In this document: positions 1 to 64,000 of the stretch, piece after piece
How positions within the stretch are numbered: the first letter of the stretch is position 1
Layout of the letters: each line of letters starts with the position of its first letter
Assembly: GCA_963995525.1 (NCBI GenBank)
Contig: OZ023208.1
Coordinates: 20,228,295 to 20,292,294 of the forward strand
DNA length: 64,000 bases
Direction of reading: 5' to 3'
DNA from: Escarpia spicata
Taxonomy: Eukaryota; Annelida; Polychaeta; Sabellida; Siboglinidae
Program-made: the position numbers and the translations under genes
Notes under the pieces: generated by a model
Told to the model about the DNA's origin: nothing
The model's database searches: none
The model's input: the letters and a program-made list of their open reading frames with translations, nothing else

Positions 1-294
1 TAATTAATAGTTTAATTTTTTTAAATTAATTTATTATTTTAAAAATATTAGTTAACTGTTCTTATAATCATGATATCATGATTTTACTCGATTTACATTC
101 TATTTCCATTGTGCACATATAAAATTACATTTTACGTGTAATTAGATCTTGTACTGTACAGTACTTTGAGCATTTAATTAGATGTGGCACTTTATACTAA
201 AATATGTCCAGCAATTGAACCAAGCATGACGTGATCGGAATAGGGAGTCGAGGTCGGGGTACTTGCAGACACTCTCTAATATCTGCCGCACCCA
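1..294 (-). other. Start of USP24 intron 56
   Basis: AT-rich intron sequence following the exon 56 donor at 294-295. I see no gene or repeat of known type in it. Confidence 0.6.
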
Positions 295-295
295 C

Positions 296-61901
<61,606 letters not shown>

Positions 61902-62439
61902 TTTACACCTATCGGAGAATTTACAAATGCAACTACACTACAACGCTGATATATAAAATGTGCATTTATTTATGTGATGTAGGAATAATTTAACATCAAA
62001 ACTCTTTGCCACATTTCCTCTTTCGTTTCCGCCGCCATTTACGTACGCCATCGAGATTGATCCCGTTGCATCGTCGCCCAGATCGCAGCATATTTATCAT
62101 CTATGGGCAAATGTATGAACTATGTGAGTACAGTGGCGCCATCTAATGAATATTATTACTACTACAATGTTGGCGCTCATCATCCCGCGTATCTATAAAT
62201 AGATCAGTCCTCGCGGTATCAGCCGCCTCCGCAACACCTTTGCTGTCAGATAGTGGATGGATGCGTCATTTGGAGGAGCTGATTACAACAGTTCCCTTTT
62301 ACGTTTTACGTTCACAGCAGTCAGATGAAGAGGATAACTCACAGGTTGTGGTAACTGCCAAGTTGCGATACACAGTTTAGCTGAAATTTCTGTTGATTCC
62401 AACCGACTTTTAATTTCATTTACTGGCTGCCTCTGGAAA
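61902..62439. promoter_or_regulatory. Divergent promoter region between USP24 and the plus-strand gene
   Basis: About 540 bp separate the two start codons. Near the USP24 side, CCGCCATTT (62032-62040; AAATGGCGG on the USP24 strand) resembles a YY1-type element of housekeeping promoters. Near the plus gene, TATAAATA at 62194-62201 is a good TATA box, with GC-richer sequence (GCCGCCTCCGC) about 30 bp downstream where initiation would be expected. Confidence 0.6.
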
Positions 62440-62524
62440 ATGATGTGGCTGGGCATAGGGCGGCAGGTACCGCTTTTGATGTGCCTAGGCGTGTTCTTCT
62501 TTCGCGCCACTATAGCGACACCAG
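62440..62524 (+). CDS. First exon of a divergent gene: signal peptide
   Basis: ATG at 62440 (a second ATG follows at 62443) opens MMWLGIGRQVPLLMCLGVFF, continuing FRATIATP, a hydrophobic secretion signal, and ends in phase 1 at GGTAAGT. The protein would be secreted or membrane-anchored. The family is not recognisable from the N-terminus. The TATA box lies about 245 bp upstream of the start codon. Confidence 0.6.
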
Positions 62525-63818
62525 GTAAGTGGAGACTTGTCTAATTACGTGAGGTTATTGTATTTCGACGTTAAACTGTGTATCATTGGGCGACGTGTAA
62601 AACACTGTAACAAAATATAAGTGTAGATATATTTTGTTACATTGTTTTACCGGTCACATGTATATTGTACACGTATGTATTTGAACTGGCATGCACGCAC
62701 GTTCAGACACACGCGCACACATATGCTGCATGTGCTTGCGCGCACCACTCATATGCAAACATGTGCACCACACTGTGGCCACATATATACGCGCAATACA
62801 ATTTAATAATCATTAATTCATTCACACACTCACTGAGTTAGTCACTCATTCATCATTCTAAACACAATTTATGTATGTGTACTTTCCTGTATTTCAGTAA
62901 ACACAGCTTCTACTGCACCAAACGTAAGTCAATTTTTTTAGTTTATTCATTATTCTAAACTAGCAAACATGTAATTATATATGTAATCCACTGTCAACAT
63001 TCAAGATTCACGTGCCTAAATGATTTAATTAATGTTCCTGTTTTCTTCTAATACCATACTGCCTTTACTGGTCATGTCCAAAGATTGGCATGTATATATG
63101 ACCCACTAGCTGAGTTATGTGTAATATTTGAGCAGGACACTCCTTCTGGTGGCCATATATTAACTATCTAACATGACCAGTACTGATAGACTGACAAGTA
63201 TATTGCTCACATATTTGTGTCACCCACTGATAAGATTAAACCATCCTGTGCTCTTGCATTGATTGTAGTAGGCCTACTGCAACATTGGAATTTCAACAGA
63301 GACATAGATTAATTCATATGGGGGATACAGTTTGTTATTCTTTGTGACAATTACAATCAATTTTTGGGTGAGAAGTCAAAAATATGTAGTTGAAAGTAAT
63401 TAGTTAAATATGTACTATTATAATAAAATAATTAATGCTGTGCCACACATATAATGCTTATAACTAAATTATATTAAATATGAAAATAATTATTAAATTA
63501 ACATTACTCTTGAGTAATTATGTTCCCATTTATCTAAAAGGGCAACCTGTGTTGCAGATTTTTTTGAACATTTTAATACTTTCAGAAATGTTTATTAATT
63601 GGGTCTTTGTTTTGCAAAATGTTTGCAGATTGTGCATAACTATTTGGATGCATTCATGAGTAGTCTATACATGCCAATGAAGGCATAAAGCCATGGTGAT
63701 GGACCAATAGTAGTTCATTAAGGAATCTATGCATAAGTTATAATATGTGCTGTGCAACTGTAGAAAATATAATGTATATTTTTTATCTTTCTAAATGAAA
63801 ACTTTGATAATGTTTCAG
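62525..63818 (+). other. Introns 1-2 of the divergent gene
   Basis: AT-rich introns with a short CA/ACGC-rich patch at 62680-62780. I see no other element. Confidence 0.4.
62898..62923 (+). CDS. Second (micro) exon of the divergent gene
   Basis: The 26-nt exon lies between TATTTCAG and GTAAGT. It joins the first exon in phase (1 to 0) and encodes VNTASTAPN, a Thr/Ser/Pro/Ala-rich mature N-terminus. Confidence 0.5.
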
Positions 63819-63881
63819 CTTGAAGAATTAGAGGAAAAGGTAAATGGCAATTTTACTCAGTCGATGTTGGTACTGCCAGAA
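63819..63881 (+). CDS. Third exon of the divergent gene
   Basis: After TGTTTCAG the open stretch encodes LEELEEKVNGNFTQSMLVLP with a final E, ending at GTATGT. It has an acidic helix and an N-glycosylation sequon (NFT). An alternative donor at 63840 would shorten it to 7 codons. The gene continues beyond the window. Confidence 0.45.
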
Positions 63882-64000
63882 GTATGTTTAAAATGTTATC
63901 AAAGTGTTATGTACACCCCAACTAAAGTGCCTAGTCCTGTAGTGTAATGAATAGTTTATAGTATGGTTACTACATAGTCTTGTATGCATTCAGCTTCAAT

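Overview
This is a eukaryotic window from an intron-rich animal genome. It carries LINEs of two or three clades, tRNA-type SINEs, many palindromic MITEs and very large intronic minisatellites. The style fits a marine invertebrate (lophotrochozoan or invertebrate deuterostome), but the sequence alone does not fix the species.

Almost the whole window (positions 296-61901, minus strand) is one gene, an ortholog of the giant deubiquitinase USP24. I could place 56 consecutive coding exons by protein similarity, GT..AG junctions and unbroken reading phase. They total 7,333 coding nt, about 2,444 residues. From N to C terminus they give a UBA domain and a PPxY motif (exon 1, 61.9-61.6 kb), a long helical-repeat region (56.7-39.2 kb), a ubiquitin-like segment (38.3-35.6 kb), more helical scaffold (34-22.8 kb), the USP catalytic domain (Cys box at 21.7 kb, CxxC zinc-finger pairs at 20-19 kb, His box at 17.6 kb) and a C-terminal scaffold running off the left edge. 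A second gene starts divergently on the plus strand at 62440, across a roughly 540-bp intergenic region; its first exon encodes a signal peptide.

The introns hold the unusual biology. In ten introns (8, 10, 11, 19, 31, 35, 38, 45, 46, 55) a tandem duplication or minisatellite abuts the 3' splice site, and its unit contains a copy of that acceptor AG plus the first 3-38 nt of the following exon. Two further introns (17, 24) show repeats built from an exon end plus its GT donor. The most striking is intron 45: its 48-bp unit is open in the frame of exon 46, so each of the eight nearest units is a possible alternative acceptor that would add exactly 16 residues. Intron 32 carries a minisatellite grown from the end of a MITE, and intron 55 holds a 5'-truncated CR1-type LINE inserted inside its array.

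Layout from the left: 0.3-4.4 kb last visible exons, array and LINE; 4.9-11.2 kb exons 54-47 with an RTE-like relic; 11.2-15.6 kb two large arrays around exon 46; 16.4-21.8 kb catalytic domain; 22-40 kb scaffold and UBL exons with the 2.2-kb intron 31 array; 40-50 kb arrays of introns 19, 17, 11, 10 and 8; 53-54 kb a 28-bp array; 54.8 and 56.4 kb dinucleotide runs; 55.3-56 kb a fold-back element; 57.6-61.5 kb intron 1 with a LINE relic, a tandem repeat and a long-TIR element; 61.9-62.4 kb a divergent promoter; 62.4-63.9 kb the first exons of a secreted or membrane protein.
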